A stretch of DNA of 27,900 nt from contig JAEXRD010000039.1 in assembly GCA_023438245.1 (NCBI GenBank), positions 1 through 27,900 on the forward strand, written 5' to 3'. Of the stretch, positions 1 through 6,884 are shown in pieces (positions within the stretch are counted from its first letter, which is position 1; every line of letters begins with the position of its first letter). A program made the position numbers and the translations under genes. The notes under the pieces were generated by a model. The model worked only from the letters and a program-made list of their open reading frames with translations, was not told the DNA's origin and ran no database searches. The stretch comes from Pseudomonadota bacterium. GTDB lineage: Bacteria; Desulfobacterota; Desulfovibrionia; Desulfovibrionales; Desulfovibrionaceae.

Positions 1-60
1 GGGGGGGGGGGGGCCCCCCCCGCGGGGGGGGGGGGGGCGGGGGGGGGCCCCCCCCCCGGC
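1..60. other. G/C homopolymer low-complexity tract
   Basis: The first 60 bases are almost only runs of G or C, with single interruptions. Normal coding or regulatory sequence resumes at about position 61. No gene or motif can be read here. It looks like a contig-end or sequencing artefact rather than biology, so the ferredoxin promoter may be missing or corrupted. Confidence 0.7.
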
Positions 61-134
61 GGAGACTTCCCCCTGCGGCCCCCCTTGGCAACGGCTCGGA
101 ACTTGGGTTAGGGTCGAATCAAATGGAGGGACCC

Positions 135-326
135 ATGGGCGGTACTGTTACGATCAACGAAGACGAGTGCATTGGCTGCGAGACTTGCTGCGAGATGTGT
201 CCGGACGTGTTCCAGTACGACGCGGACGCCAACAAGGCCAAGGTGGTGAATCCCACCGGCGCCAGCGACGACGACATCCAGGGCGCCATCGACGCGTGTC
301 CTGCGTCGTGCATTTCCTGGGAGTAG
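135..326 (+). CDS. Ferredoxin, single [4Fe-4S], Desulfovibrio ferredoxin I type
   Basis: Small soluble electron carrier of 63 residues. Cluster motif C12-x2-C15-x2-C18-x3-C22-P and a remote CP at C55, followed by C59. The ending ACPASCISWE closely resembles the tail of monocluster ferredoxins I of Desulfovibrio. By analogy the ligands would be C12, C15, C18 and C55. C19 is an extra cysteine next to C18. The ATG at 135 is preferred over the in-frame ATG at 123 because GGAGGG (125-130) lies 4 bases before 135. The gene converges on a Crp/Fnr regulator with only 22 bases between stop codons. Its likely role is low-potential electron transfer; partners cannot be read from the sequence. Confidence 0.93.
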   Translation: MGGTVTINEDECIGCETCCEMCPDVFQYDADANKAKVVNPTGASDDDIQGAIDACPASCISWE

Positions 327-348
327 AGTGTGTGGGCGGGGGCCGGGC

Positions 349-1029
349 CTAGCCGTCGGCCTCCGCCACATTGGACAGCCCTTCCACGTCGAGGATGCGG
401 ATGGTGTTTCCCGCGCTTTCGATGAGGCCCTGGTCCGCGAGTTTCTTGAGCGCGCGGGAGAGGGTTTCTGGGATGGTGCCGAGGTAGGACGCGATCTGCC
501 CCTTGGGCAGGTCCAGGGTCAGCGCATCGCGCCCCTGGGCCGAGCGCAGCAGCAGCAGGTAGCCCGCCAGCCTGGCGGGGACTTCCTTGAGGCTGAGTTG
601 CGCGATCTGTCCCACGAAGGCCCGCAGCCGTGCGGAGAGCAGGGCCATGACGCCCAGGGCCAGCTCCGGTTCGCGCCGCAGCGCTTCCACGAATTCGCGC
701 CGGGGGATGCTCACCAGCGTGCTGGCCTCCAGGGCCTGGGCGCTGGCGGGGTAGGTCTTGCCCTCGAACACGGGCACCTCGGCGAAGGCCTCGCCCGCGC
801 CGAACACGTGCAGGATCTGCTCCTTGCCGTTGGGGGAGGAGCGGAACACGCGCACGCGCCCGCTGGCCACGGCGAAGAAGTGCGAGCCGGGCTGCCCGGC
901 CTCGAACAGGATCTGTCCGGCATCGCAGCGCTTGAACGAGGCGATGCGCGCCAGGCTGGCCAGCTGCTCGTCCGGCAGCCCCTCAAACAGTTTGATGCGC
1001 CCCAGCGCCGCGATCATGTCCGTGTCCAT
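349..1029 (-). CDS. Crp/Fnr family transcriptional regulator
   Basis: 226 residues: an N-terminal cyclic-nucleotide-binding-like beta barrel (about 10-125), a long dimerisation helix (about 126-160) and a C-terminal winged HTH (about 165-215). The recognition helix (about 187-197) contains E188-T-L-S191-R192, the ExxSR pattern used by Fnr/Dnr proteins to read TTGA half-sites. There is a single cysteine (C35), so an Fnr-type oxygen-sensing iron-sulfur cluster is not expected; it is more like Dnr or HcpR proteins. The start at 1029 is chosen over 1050 because CAGGAGGG lies just upstream of 1029. The gene is divergent from the membrane iron-sulfur protein, with an Fnr-like palindrome between them, so control of that gene or of itself is plausible. 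Confidence 0.9.
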   Translation of the reverse strand: MDTDMIAALGRIKLFEGLPDEQLASLARIASFKRCDAGQILFEAGQPGSHFFAVASGRVRVFRSSPNGKEQILHVFGAGEAFAEVPVFEGKTYPASAQALEASTLVSIPRREFVEALRREPELALGVMALLSARLRAFVGQIAQLSLKEVPARLAGYLLLLRSAQGRDALTLDLPKGQIASYLGTIPETLSRALKKLADQGLIESAGNTIRILDVEGLSNVAEADG

Positions 1030-1062
1030 GCGCCCTCCTGCCTGAAACATCTCGTGCGGCCT

Positions 1063-1076
1063 TTGACTTTAGTCAT
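1063..1076. promoter_or_regulatory. Candidate Fnr-like palindrome
   Basis: TTGAC-TTTA-GTCAT contains a perfect TGAC-N4-GTCA inverted repeat. The shape resembles the Fnr box TTGAT-N4-ATCAA and fits the ExxSR recognition helix of the adjacent regulator. It is 34 bases upstream of the regulator start and 122 bases upstream of the divergent gene. Binding is inferred, not shown. Confidence 0.45.
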
Positions 1077-1109
1077 GGCGGAAGAAGAACGCAACCGCCA
1101 GGGTGGGCC

Positions 1110-1130
1110 GCATGGGGCAATCCCCCATGC
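1110..1130 (+). other. Small hairpin in the leader of the membrane iron-sulfur gene
   Basis: GCATGGGG and CCCCATGC form a perfect 8-bp stem with a 5-base loop. It lies about 70 bases before the ATG at 1199. No T-tract follows, so it is not a standard terminator. Its role is unknown. Confidence 0.4.
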
Positions 1131-1198
1131 ACCGGGTCCAGGGGCGGAGCTTCTGGCCGCCGGAGGCTGACCCATCCCCATTTCGGAGGCCGCGCCGC

Positions 1199-2515
1199 AT
1201 GACCTACCTGATGCTTACCCTTGCCGTGCTGGGCCAGCTTGTGCTGGCGGCGCACGCCCTGCGCCGGGGCGACTGGGGCCTGTGCGCGGCGCTGGCCGCG
1301 TTGCCGCTGCTCATGTTCACGCGGCGGGGCTTCGTGCGGCTGGTGGTGGCGGGCGTGCTCATCCTGGGCGCGGCCCAGTGGGTGGACGCGGGCCTGGGCT
1401 TCGTGCGCATGCGCATGGCCTTCGAGGCCCCGTGGCTCAGGCTGGCCCTCATCATGGCCGCGCTGGTGGCGGCGAGCCTGGGCGCGGGCCTGTGGCTCTT
1501 GGGCGCGCGGGCGAAAGAAGTGTTCCACAAGGGCCGCGGGGGGGAGTGGCCCCAGGCCGCGGCCTTCGCGCTGTGCGCCGGGCTGCTGGTGCTGGCGCGC
1601 TCCATGGCCAAGGTGCCGGTGCTGCTGGCGGACAGGTTCTGGCCCGGCTCGGGCTGGCTGGCGGTGCTGGGCTTTGCGCTGTACGCGGCCTGGCTGGCGG
1701 GCGAGTTCCTGGACGTGAAACGGCACAAGGCGCTCAGGCCCAAGGTCTGGGCGCTGTTTTCGGCGGTGTTTTTTGGGCAGTTGCTCATCGGCCTGCTGGG
1801 GGTCGAGGATTTCCTCATGACCGGGCGGCTGCACCTGCCCGTGCCCGCGCTCATCGCCGCCGGGCCGCTGTTCCGGGGCGGCGGGCTGTTCATGCCCATT
1901 TTGTTCGCCTCCACGCTGGTGCTGGTGGGCTCGGCCTGGTGCAGCCATTTGTGCTACATCGGGGCCTGGGACGACCAGTGTTCCCGCCGGGGGCCGAAAA
2001 AGGGCGGGTTCGTGCCGCGCAAGTGGGCCATCCTGGGCCGGGCGGGGGCGCTGGTCCTGGTCTGCGCCACGGCGCTGGCGCTGCGCTGGCTGGAGGTTCC
2101 GGGGGCCACGGCGGCGGCGCTGGCCGCTGGCTTCGGCCTGGTCGGCGTGGGGGTGATGCTGTTCGCGTCGCGGCGCATGGGCGTCATGGCGCACTGCACG
2201 GCGTTCTGCCCCATGGGGCTGGTGGGCAACGTGCTGGGGCGGCTCATTCCCTGGCGCGTGCGCATCGACACCGCCACCTGCACCAGATGCGGCTCCTGCG
2301 CGCGGGCCTGCCGCTACTCCGCGCTCAGCCCGCTGGAGATCGAGGCCGGAAAGCCCGGCCTGCCCTGCACGCTCTGCGGCGACTGCATCGGGGCCTGCCC
2401 GCACGACAGCATGGCCTACCGTTTCCCGGGGTTGAGCCCGCAGCGCGCACGGGCGGTGTTCGTGACCCTCCTGGCCGCGCTCATGGCCACGTTCCTGGGC
2501 GTGGCGCGGATTTAA
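1199..2515 (+). CDS. NapH/NosR-like membrane protein with 4Fe-4S ferredoxin domain
   Basis: 438-residue polytopic inner-membrane protein with many hydrophobic segments from residue 1 on. Two membrane-proximal cysteine pairs of the NapH/NosR/CcoG type are seen: C248-x3-C252 (CSHLCYIG) and C333-x3-C337-P (CTAFCPMG). Two canonical ferredoxin clusters follow: C361-x2-C364-x2-C367-x3-C371 and C390-x2-C393-x2-C396-x3-C400-P. A final hydrophobic helix ends the protein. The family passes electrons between the membrane quinone pool and periplasmic or cytoplasmic reductases; the partner here is unknown. The ATG at 1199 has GGAGG 9 bases upstream and starts directly with a membrane helix; the longer frame from 1103 adds an arginine/proline-rich stretch and is less likely. 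Ferredoxin and Crp/Fnr neighbours suggest redox control. Confidence 0.85.
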   Translation: MTYLMLTLAVLGQLVLAAHALRRGDWGLCAALAALPLLMFTRRGFVRLVVAGVLILGAAQWVDAGLGFVRMRMAFEAPWLRLALIMAALVAASLGAGLWLLGARAKEVFHKGRGGEWPQAAAFALCAGLLVLARSMAKVPVLLADRFWPGSGWLAVLGFALYAAWLAGEFLDVKRHKALRPKVWALFSAVFFGQLLIGLLGVEDFLMTGRLHLPVPALIAAGPLFRGGGLFMPILFASTLVLVGSAWCSHLCYIGAWDDQCSRRGPKKGGFVPRKWAILGRAGALVLVCATALALRWLEVPGATAAALAAGFGLVGVGVMLFASRRMGVMAHCTAFCPMGLVGNVLGRLIPWRVRIDTATCTRCGSCARACRYSALSPLEIEAGKPGLPCTLCGDCIGACPHDSMAYRFPGLSPQRARAVFVTLLAALMATFLGVARI

Positions 2516-2575
2516 GGGAGCGCTTGCCCTAGGCCCCGTGGAGGCGCTATGCTGGGGCAACTCCCGGAGGCACCC

Positions 2576-3640
2576 ATGAGCGATTGCCAGCCCCTGTTCC
2601 CGCCCATCCTTTCCCCCGGCCCCATCCTCTCCATGGCCAGCGAGTACTGGCGCTCGTGCACGCTGCACGCGGGCGTGCGGCTGGACGTGTTCACCGCCCT
2701 TGCGAATGGCCCGAGAAGCCCGAAGGGCCTGGCCCCGGAGCTGGGCTGCGACGAGCGCGCCCTGGGCATGCTCCTGAACGCCCTGGCCGCCCTGGACCTG
2801 CTGGTGAAGGAGGACGGGGAATTCTCCCTCACCGAGGCCAGCGCCGCGTTCCTGGTCAAGGGCTCGCCGCGCTACCAGGGCCACATCATCACGCACCACA
2901 GCCACCTGGTGGACAGCTTCGGGCGCATGGCCGAGAGCATCAAAAGCGGTGGCCCCAACCGCCAGCGCACGGTCTGGGACGACGAAGGCCGCGAGGCCTT
3001 CCTCATGGGCATGTTCAACCTGGCCATGGGCATAGCGCCCGGCCTGGCGGAGCGCCTGGACGCGCTGCTCACCGGCGCGGGCTACGCGGGCATGGAGCGG
3101 CGCAGGGCGGCCCTGGACCTGGGCGGCGGGCCGGGCACCTACGCCATCCACTTCTGCCTGGCGCACCCGGGCCTGCGCGCCACGGTGTTCGACCTGCCCA
3201 CCACCCGGCCCTTTGCCGAGGGCACGGCGGCGCGCTTCGGCGTGGCCGACCGCGTGCGCTTCGAGCCCGGCGACTACACCGCCGACCCGGTTCCCGCCGA
3301 TCCTGCGGCAGGGGGGTACGACCTGGCCTGGCTGTCGCAGATACTGCACGGCGAGGACCCGGCCAGCGCGGCGGAGGTGGTGCGCAAGGGCGCGGAGGCG
3401 CTCCGGCCCGGCGGCGTGCTCCTGGTGCACGAGTTCCTGCTCGACGACACCCTGGACGGCCCGGAGTTCGCGGCGCTGTTCTCGCTGAACATGCTGCTGG
3501 GCACCCGGGGCGGCCAGTCGTACTCCGGCGCGCAGGTGCGCGAGATGCTGGAGGGCGCGGGCCTCACGGAGGTGCGCAGGCTGGACTTCGCCGGGCCCAA
3601 CCGCTCCGGCATCATCGCCGGGGTGAAGCCGGGGGCCTGA
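2576..3640 (+). CDS. SAM-dependent O-methyltransferase (Methyltransf_2-like)
   Basis: 354 residues. The N-terminal ~100 residues look like the winged-helix dimerisation domain of small-molecule O-methyltransferases. The Rossmann fold starts with the SAM motif D181-LGGGPG. H258 in QILHGEDP sits where the family has its catalytic base (LHDW-type motif), and a typical RPGG turn and VHEFL strand follow. The substrate is unknown. ATG 2576 follows CGGAGG by 5 bases; ATG 2549, 9 codons upstream, also has a GGAGG 4 bases before it and is a real alternative. The stop overlaps the start of the next gene (TGATG), so the two are translationally coupled. Confidence 0.85.
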   Translation: MSDCQPLFPPILSPGPILSMASEYWRSCTLHAGVRLDVFTALANGPRSPKGLAPELGCDERALGMLLNALAALDLLVKEDGEFSLTEASAAFLVKGSPRYQGHIITHHSHLVDSFGRMAESIKSGGPNRQRTVWDDEGREAFLMGMFNLAMGIAPGLAERLDALLTGAGYAGMERRRAALDLGGGPGTYAIHFCLAHPGLRATVFDLPTTRPFAEGTAARFGVADRVRFEPGDYTADPVPADPAAGGYDLAWLSQILHGEDPASAAEVVRKGAEALRPGGVLLVHEFLLDDTLDGPEFAALFSLNMLLGTRGGQSYSGAQVREMLEGAGLTEVRRLDFAGPNRSGIIAGVKPGA

Positions 3641-4572
3641 TGACTTCCGTTGCGGAGGCACTGGCGCGGCGCGTGGCCTTGGAGCTGCGCGCCGGGCTGG
3701 CGCTGGGGCCTGGCGTGCTGGAGGCCATCCGCGAAGCGACGGGCGAAGCCTGTGCGGACGCCCCCCGGGCCGTGGAGTTGGCGCTTGCGGGACGGGAGTG
3801 CTGCGAGCTGGGGCACCTGGCCGCGCTGCTGCTGCAGCCCGACGAGGATCTGCTGGCGTGGCTGGAGCCGCATCTGGCCGGGGCCTGCGTGGATGAAAAA
3901 AACCTGGCCGCGGAACTGGCCGCGCTGGCGGAAGGCGGAGCGCTGGAAATCGCGCTGCGCCCGCCGGAGGGCGGGGCCATTGCGGTGCAGCCCACCCCGC
4001 ACGAGGCCCGCGAGCTGGCCCGCAGGCTGCGGCCCCAGGCCACGGCCCCGGCGGAGCTGCGCCATGCCCTTGCCCGGCGCTTTTCTCCCGACGAATCCTC
4101 CCGGCTGGGCGCGCTGCTGCGCCACTGCCGCCTGGCGTGGGCCGCGGACGCGGTGTTCTTCCTCTCCACCCTGCTGGAGCGCCTGGACCCCGGGACGGAC
4201 GACGCGCGCGCGCTGCTGGGCTGGGCCGCGCGTTTTCTCAGCCTCATGGAGCCCGGCGAGGGGCCGAGGGAGGCGCTTGCCCGCCGCCGCCGCGCCCTGG
4301 ACGGGCAGCTGAGGCAGGCGCAGTACGCCGAGGAGGCGCTGTCGCGCGGCAGCTTCGAGGTGCGCATGGCCCAGGGCCAGCGCCTGGGGCACGTGCACGG
4401 GCCGGACGTGGAGGCGGAACTGGCCCTGCTGGACCGCGCGAGCCTGCTGGTGCTGGGGGTGCCGGGCGCGGCGCTGGACGCTCCTGTCACCGTGCGCGAC
4501 CTGGGCCGGGCCGAGGGCGTGGCGGACCTGCTCAGGCTCATGCCGCCCATGCCCTCCGGGCACGGTGGCTAG
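3640..4572 (+). CDS. Hypothetical protein coupled to the methyltransferase
   Basis: 310 residues, not recognised. It is rich in Ala, Leu, Arg and Glu, predicted mostly helical, and has no signal peptide, membrane helix or metal-binding motif that I can see. There is a long basic stretch near residue 210 (ARRRRALDG). The ATG shares its A with the stop codon of the upstream O-methyltransferase (TGATG). It has no strong ribosome binding site of its own, so expression probably depends on coupling. Real-gene support comes from this junction and from third-position GC bias in this frame. It may work with the methyltransferase, but no function can be assigned. Confidence 0.75.
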   Translation: MTSVAEALARRVALELRAGLALGPGVLEAIREATGEACADAPRAVELALAGRECCELGHLAALLLQPDEDLLAWLEPHLAGACVDEKNLAAELAALAEGGALEIALRPPEGGAIAVQPTPHEARELARRLRPQATAPAELRHALARRFSPDESSRLGALLRHCRLAWAADAVFFLSTLLERLDPGTDDARALLGWAARFLSLMEPGEGPREALARRRRALDGQLRQAQYAEEALSRGSFEVRMAQGQRLGHVHGPDVEAELALLDRASLLVLGVPGAALDAPVTVRDLGRAEGVADLLRLMPPMPSGHGG

Positions 4573-4585
4573 CCCCGCGGGCTAG
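4569..4585. terminator. Short palindrome spanning two convergent stop codons
   Basis: CTAGCCC and GGGCTAG form a perfect 7-bp stem with a 3-base loop. The left arm contains the TAG of the plus-strand gene, the right arm the TAG of the minus-strand gene. No T-tract follows on either strand, so termination activity is only a guess. Confidence 0.35.
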
Positions 4586-5085
4586 GCCGTTTCCTCCTCC
4601 GGCACGTCCTGGTCCGGCACATTCGGGTCGCGCCAGAGCAGCCAGGCCAGCCGCAACAGAAAGCCTCCGCCCGCGATGCTGAGCACGCTGCCCGTGACGA
4701 TGAGCGCGGGGTCGAAGTCCACGGTGGGAATGTCGGGCATGCGAATGAGGTAGACGGTGACCTCAACGAACAGGCCAACCAGCAGCAGGATGAGGCCGTA
4801 GCCGTGGCAGTGGTGGTCGGTGCGCGCCTGCTCGGGCGTGCGGCCCTCGGGGTAGACGCGCAGGAACTTGAGCAGGGTTTCGCGCTCCTCCGCCGCCACG
4901 CCGAAGGCCACCAGGATGGTGCCCAGGCCCTCCAGGATTTCTTCCATGGCGTGCTGGTGCTGGTCGATGGCCCCGATGTCTTCCAGGACGTCCCAGGCGC
5001 CCTGGGCCATGAGCAGCGCCAGCAGCGCGCACAGCCCGATGAGCGCGGGGCGGCTGGTGAGAGTCTTCGCAAGGGTTTGGGACAT
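4582..5085 (-). CDS. Small integral membrane protein, unknown function
   Basis: 167 residues with hydrophobic segments at about 13-32, 52-66, 95-114 and 127-149. The first loop carries DQHQHAMEE and the second TDHHCHGYG, a His/Cys cluster that could bind metal. The C-terminus is acidic (QDVPEEETA). The start at 5085 is chosen because AGGAGG lies 5 bases upstream; the frame is open further upstream but without a better signal. It converges on the hypothetical gene at 3640-4572 with 9 bases between stop codons. I do not recognise the family. Confidence 0.75.
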   Translation of the reverse strand: MSQTLAKTLTSRPALIGLCALLALLMAQGAWDVLEDIGAIDQHQHAMEEILEGLGTILVAFGVAAEERETLLKFLRVYPEGRTPEQARTDHHCHGYGLILLLVGLFVEVTVYLIRMPDIPTVDFDPALIVTGSVLSIAGGGFLLRLAWLLWRDPNVPDQDVPEEETA

Positions 5086-5160
5086 GGCGGCCTCCTGGAG
5101 CTGTTTGCCGCCTTGTGCCATGGCATGCGCCTGCGAGGCAACGTCCGTGAGACCCGGGCC

Positions 5161-5206
5161 CCACAAAAAGTGGCGGCGCCGCCCCGGGTGTGCAGGGCGG
5201 CGCCGC
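5161..5206 (-). terminator. Intrinsic terminator after the Lys/Ala-rich exported protein
   Basis: A perfect 12-bp inverted repeat (5173-5184 with 5195-5206, loop of 10) reads on the minus strand as a GC-only stem followed by CACTTTTTG. This is a strong rho-independent terminator about 70 bases after the stop of the 5279-5512 gene. Confidence 0.8.
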
Positions 5207-5278
5207 GTGGGCGGAGGAGATGGGCTCTGAGGCGTGAGAGGGGAACGGGTATCCCCCCTGCTCGCGCTGCTCGTCTGC

Positions 5279-5512
5279 TTACTCGGCCTTCTTCTCAGCC
5301 TTGGCTTCCTTCTTCTCGGCCTTCTTGGCGGCCTTGGCGGCCTTCTTCTCGGCCTTCACAGCCTTCTTCTCAGCCTTCTTCTCTTCCTTCATCTCGGCTT
5401 TGGCCTCGGCCTTGACGGGCTCGGCGGGCACGGCCGGGGTGGCGGCGGGAGCGGCGGCGAAGGCGGGAACGGCCAGGGCGATCATCAGGGCGGCGGCGAT
5501 AAGCTTCTTCAT
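5279..5512 (-). CDS. Small exported Ala/Lys/Glu-rich protein
   Basis: 77 residues. A clear Sec signal peptide (MKKLIAAALMIALAVPAFA-A, cleavage near 19-20) is followed by a Pro/Ala linker (20-32) and then by an almost pure A/K/E tract to the C-terminus. The tract repeats units such as AEKKA and has no hydrophobic core, so it would form an isolated charged helix or remain disordered in the periplasm. AAAGGAG lies 7 bases before the ATG at 5512. An intrinsic terminator follows. The DNA of the tract is a degenerate repeat of about 9-18 bases. The signal peptide resembles that of the next gene upstream (5600-5926). Function unknown; a cationic periplasmic binding protein or envelope spacer are possibilities. 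Confidence 0.8.
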   Translation of the reverse strand: MKKLIAAALMIALAVPAFAAAPAATPAVPAEPVKAEAKAEMKEEKKAEKKAVKAEKKAAKAAKKAEKKEAKAEKKAE

Positions 5513-5599
5513 GGTCAGTCTCCTTTCGGGTTGTGCACGAGGGTTGCGGGTTGAGGGACTATCCTGCTGCCTGGTATTGTGTCCGATGAATCGGGAAAA

Positions 5600-5926
5600 C
5601 TACTGCTTGGTCTCGGTCTGCTTGTCGTGCTTCTCGCGGGCGATGCCGTGGCTCACGCGGTCGGCCTTCTTCTCCAGGCGGGCGCGCTCCTTGGCGGTCA
5701 CCTTGCCGTCGGCCTTGGCGCGCTGCTCGGCCTTCTCCAGGTTGTCCAGACGCTTCTCCATGCGGCCGGCCTCTTTCTCGTTGAGGGCGCCGGAGGCCTT
5801 GCCCTGCTCGATGCGCTTCTCCATGTTGGCCTCGCGCTTGTCCAGGCGGGGAGTCTGCGGATCCTGGGCAAAGGCGGGCACGGCCAGGGAGAGCATCAGG
5901 GCGGCGGTCACGAACTTCTTGAACAT
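5600..5926 (-). CDS. Small exported conserved protein with two charged repeats
   Basis: 108 residues. Sec signal peptide MFKKFVTAALMLSLAVPAFA-Q, then a mature charged helical region. Two units look related: GKASGALNEKEAGRMEKR and KADGKVTAKERARLEKK, each a turn (SGAL or DGKV) followed by a KE-x2-R-[ML]-EK helix. I recall similar uncharacterised periplasmic proteins (DKREANxEKRIExG...) in many proteobacteria. The start at 5926 has AAAGGAG upstream; an earlier in-frame ATG at 5947 would add 7 residues and lacks a good site. A strong sigma-54-type promoter lies about 70 bases upstream, which suggests regulated expression. Confidence 0.85.
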   Translation of the reverse strand: MFKKFVTAALMLSLAVPAFAQDPQTPRLDKREANMEKRIEQGKASGALNEKEAGRMEKRLDNLEKAEQRAKADGKVTAKERARLEKKADRVSHGIAREKHDKQTETKQ

Positions 5927-5996
5927 GGTCTTGGCTCCTTTGAGCACTCGGTTGATTGTTGAACCACCTTTCGCCTCGCGGCGACGTCACCAAGAG

Positions 5997-6012
5997 AGCA
6001 TGCGCCGTGCCA
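5997..6012 (-). promoter_or_regulatory. Candidate sigma-54 (-24/-12) promoter
   Basis: On the minus strand TGGCACG-GCGC-ATGCT matches the consensus TGGCACG-N4-TTGCW at all but one fixed position, with exact GG/GC spacing. It would start transcription near 5986, giving a leader of about 60 bases before the ATG at 5926. An AT-rich tract (about 6015-6050), unusual in this genome, lies just upstream, where activator or bending proteins bind in such promoters. Confidence 0.6.
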
Positions 6013-6143
6013 GAATGTAACATACTGAAATAAAACGATTCTAAATTTTGCGTGTCCAGCGGGCGCTGTGTACGCGAGCAAAGATTGCGCGCTTTTGGAA
6101 CGGGATGGGCGCAAACTGCGCACGGGTGCGGGCATGCGCGGGG

Positions 6144-6884
6144 CTAGGCGAGCTTTTTCTGGCGGGGGTTCAGGCCCTGGGGGTCCAGCCCGCGCCCGGC
6201 GTCGTACACGCCCACCACGTCGTCGATGCGCGCAACGCCGCGCGCGCGCCGGTGGTAGCGGCGGATGTTCAGGAAGTCGGACTCGTACCCGCCCTCGTTC
6301 TCCCAGCCCCGGCAGCGCACGTAGGCCAGCTCGCGGCTGAGGCACAGGCACAGCGGGTCGATGTTGCCCTGGCGGATGGCGTCCTGCACGGGGTCGGCCC
6401 CCGGCGGGCAGGGGCGGGGCAGCAGGGGCACGTCGAAGGCCCGGCTGGTGTCGATGCGCGCGATGAGCAGCTCCGGCGCGCCAGCCCGGTCCGCCCGGTT
6501 CGCCCGGTCCGGCCCGTCCACCAGCGGCAGCCAGGCGGTCAGCGCGCCTTCGGCGAGCGCGTTGTCGTCGTCCAGCAACAGCAGGTAGCGGCCCCGGGCC
6601 GCGCCCATCAGCGCGTGGCGCACATGGTTGCCGAAGCCGCTCTCCAGACCCTGCGGCCTGGGGATGGTGTAGAAGCGCAGGTTGCCCAGCGTGCTCGCGG
6701 GCCTTTCGCCCTCCACCCCGTCGAAGCCCACCAGCATCTCCAGCCGCGCGGGGTCGAAGCCCAGCTCCCTACGCGCCCGCTCCGCCGCGGCCAGCACGCT
6801 GCCGATGGCCAGGGCCAGGGCCCTGGGCCGGTTCCCCGCGCTGGGGGTGATGACGGAGAAGAGCAGGTCCGGGCTATTTGGCAT
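6144..6884 (-). CDS. Family-2-like glycosyltransferase
   Basis: 246 residues. The N-terminus LLFSVITPSAGNRP is the first strand of a GT-A nucleotide-sugar-binding fold, and LLLLDDDNAL (D105-D107) fits the DxD metal/nucleotide site. GYESDFLNIRRYHR near residue 215 would be in the acceptor half. No membrane segment is seen. The start at 6884 lies inside the end of the upstream MFS gene (11-base overlap), with GAGGAGGA about 12 bases upstream, so the two are co-transcribed. A 9-bp tandem repeat (6485-6520) encodes the RANRADRAG stretch. The nucleotidyl donor and acceptor cannot be told. A longer frame to 6962 overlaps the MFS gene further and is unlikely. Confidence 0.7.
   Translation of the reverse strand: MPNSPDLLFSVITPSAGNRPRALALAIGSVLAAAERARRELGFDPARLEMLVGFDGVEGERPASTLGNLRFYTIPRPQGLESGFGNHVRHALMGAARGRYLLLLDDDNALAEGALTAWLPLVDGPDRANRADRAGAPELLIARIDTSRAFDVPLLPRPCPPGADPVQDAIRQGNIDPLCLCLSRELAYVRCRGWENEGGYESDFLNIRRYHRRARGVARIDDVVGVYDAGRGLDPQGLNPRQKKLA
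6485..6520. repeat. 9-bp tandem repeat inside the glycosyltransferase gene
   Basis: Three near-perfect units (CCCGGTCCG, CCCGGTTCG, CCCGGTCCG) and a degenerate fourth. The unit is a multiple of three, so copy-number change would keep the frame. It encodes the loop DRANRADRAG. Confidence 0.75.

Noticed and set aside
1073..3661. Very long minus-strand open frame (over 860 codons)
   Set aside because: It lies antisense to the membrane iron-sulfur and methyltransferase genes, is dominated by Arg, Gln, His, Gly and Pro, and has no domain. Long antisense frames are expected at this GC content.
6100..6143. Terminator after the glycosyltransferase-like gene
   Set aside because: A GCGCA/TGCGC stem is present but short and without a T-tract on the minus strand.
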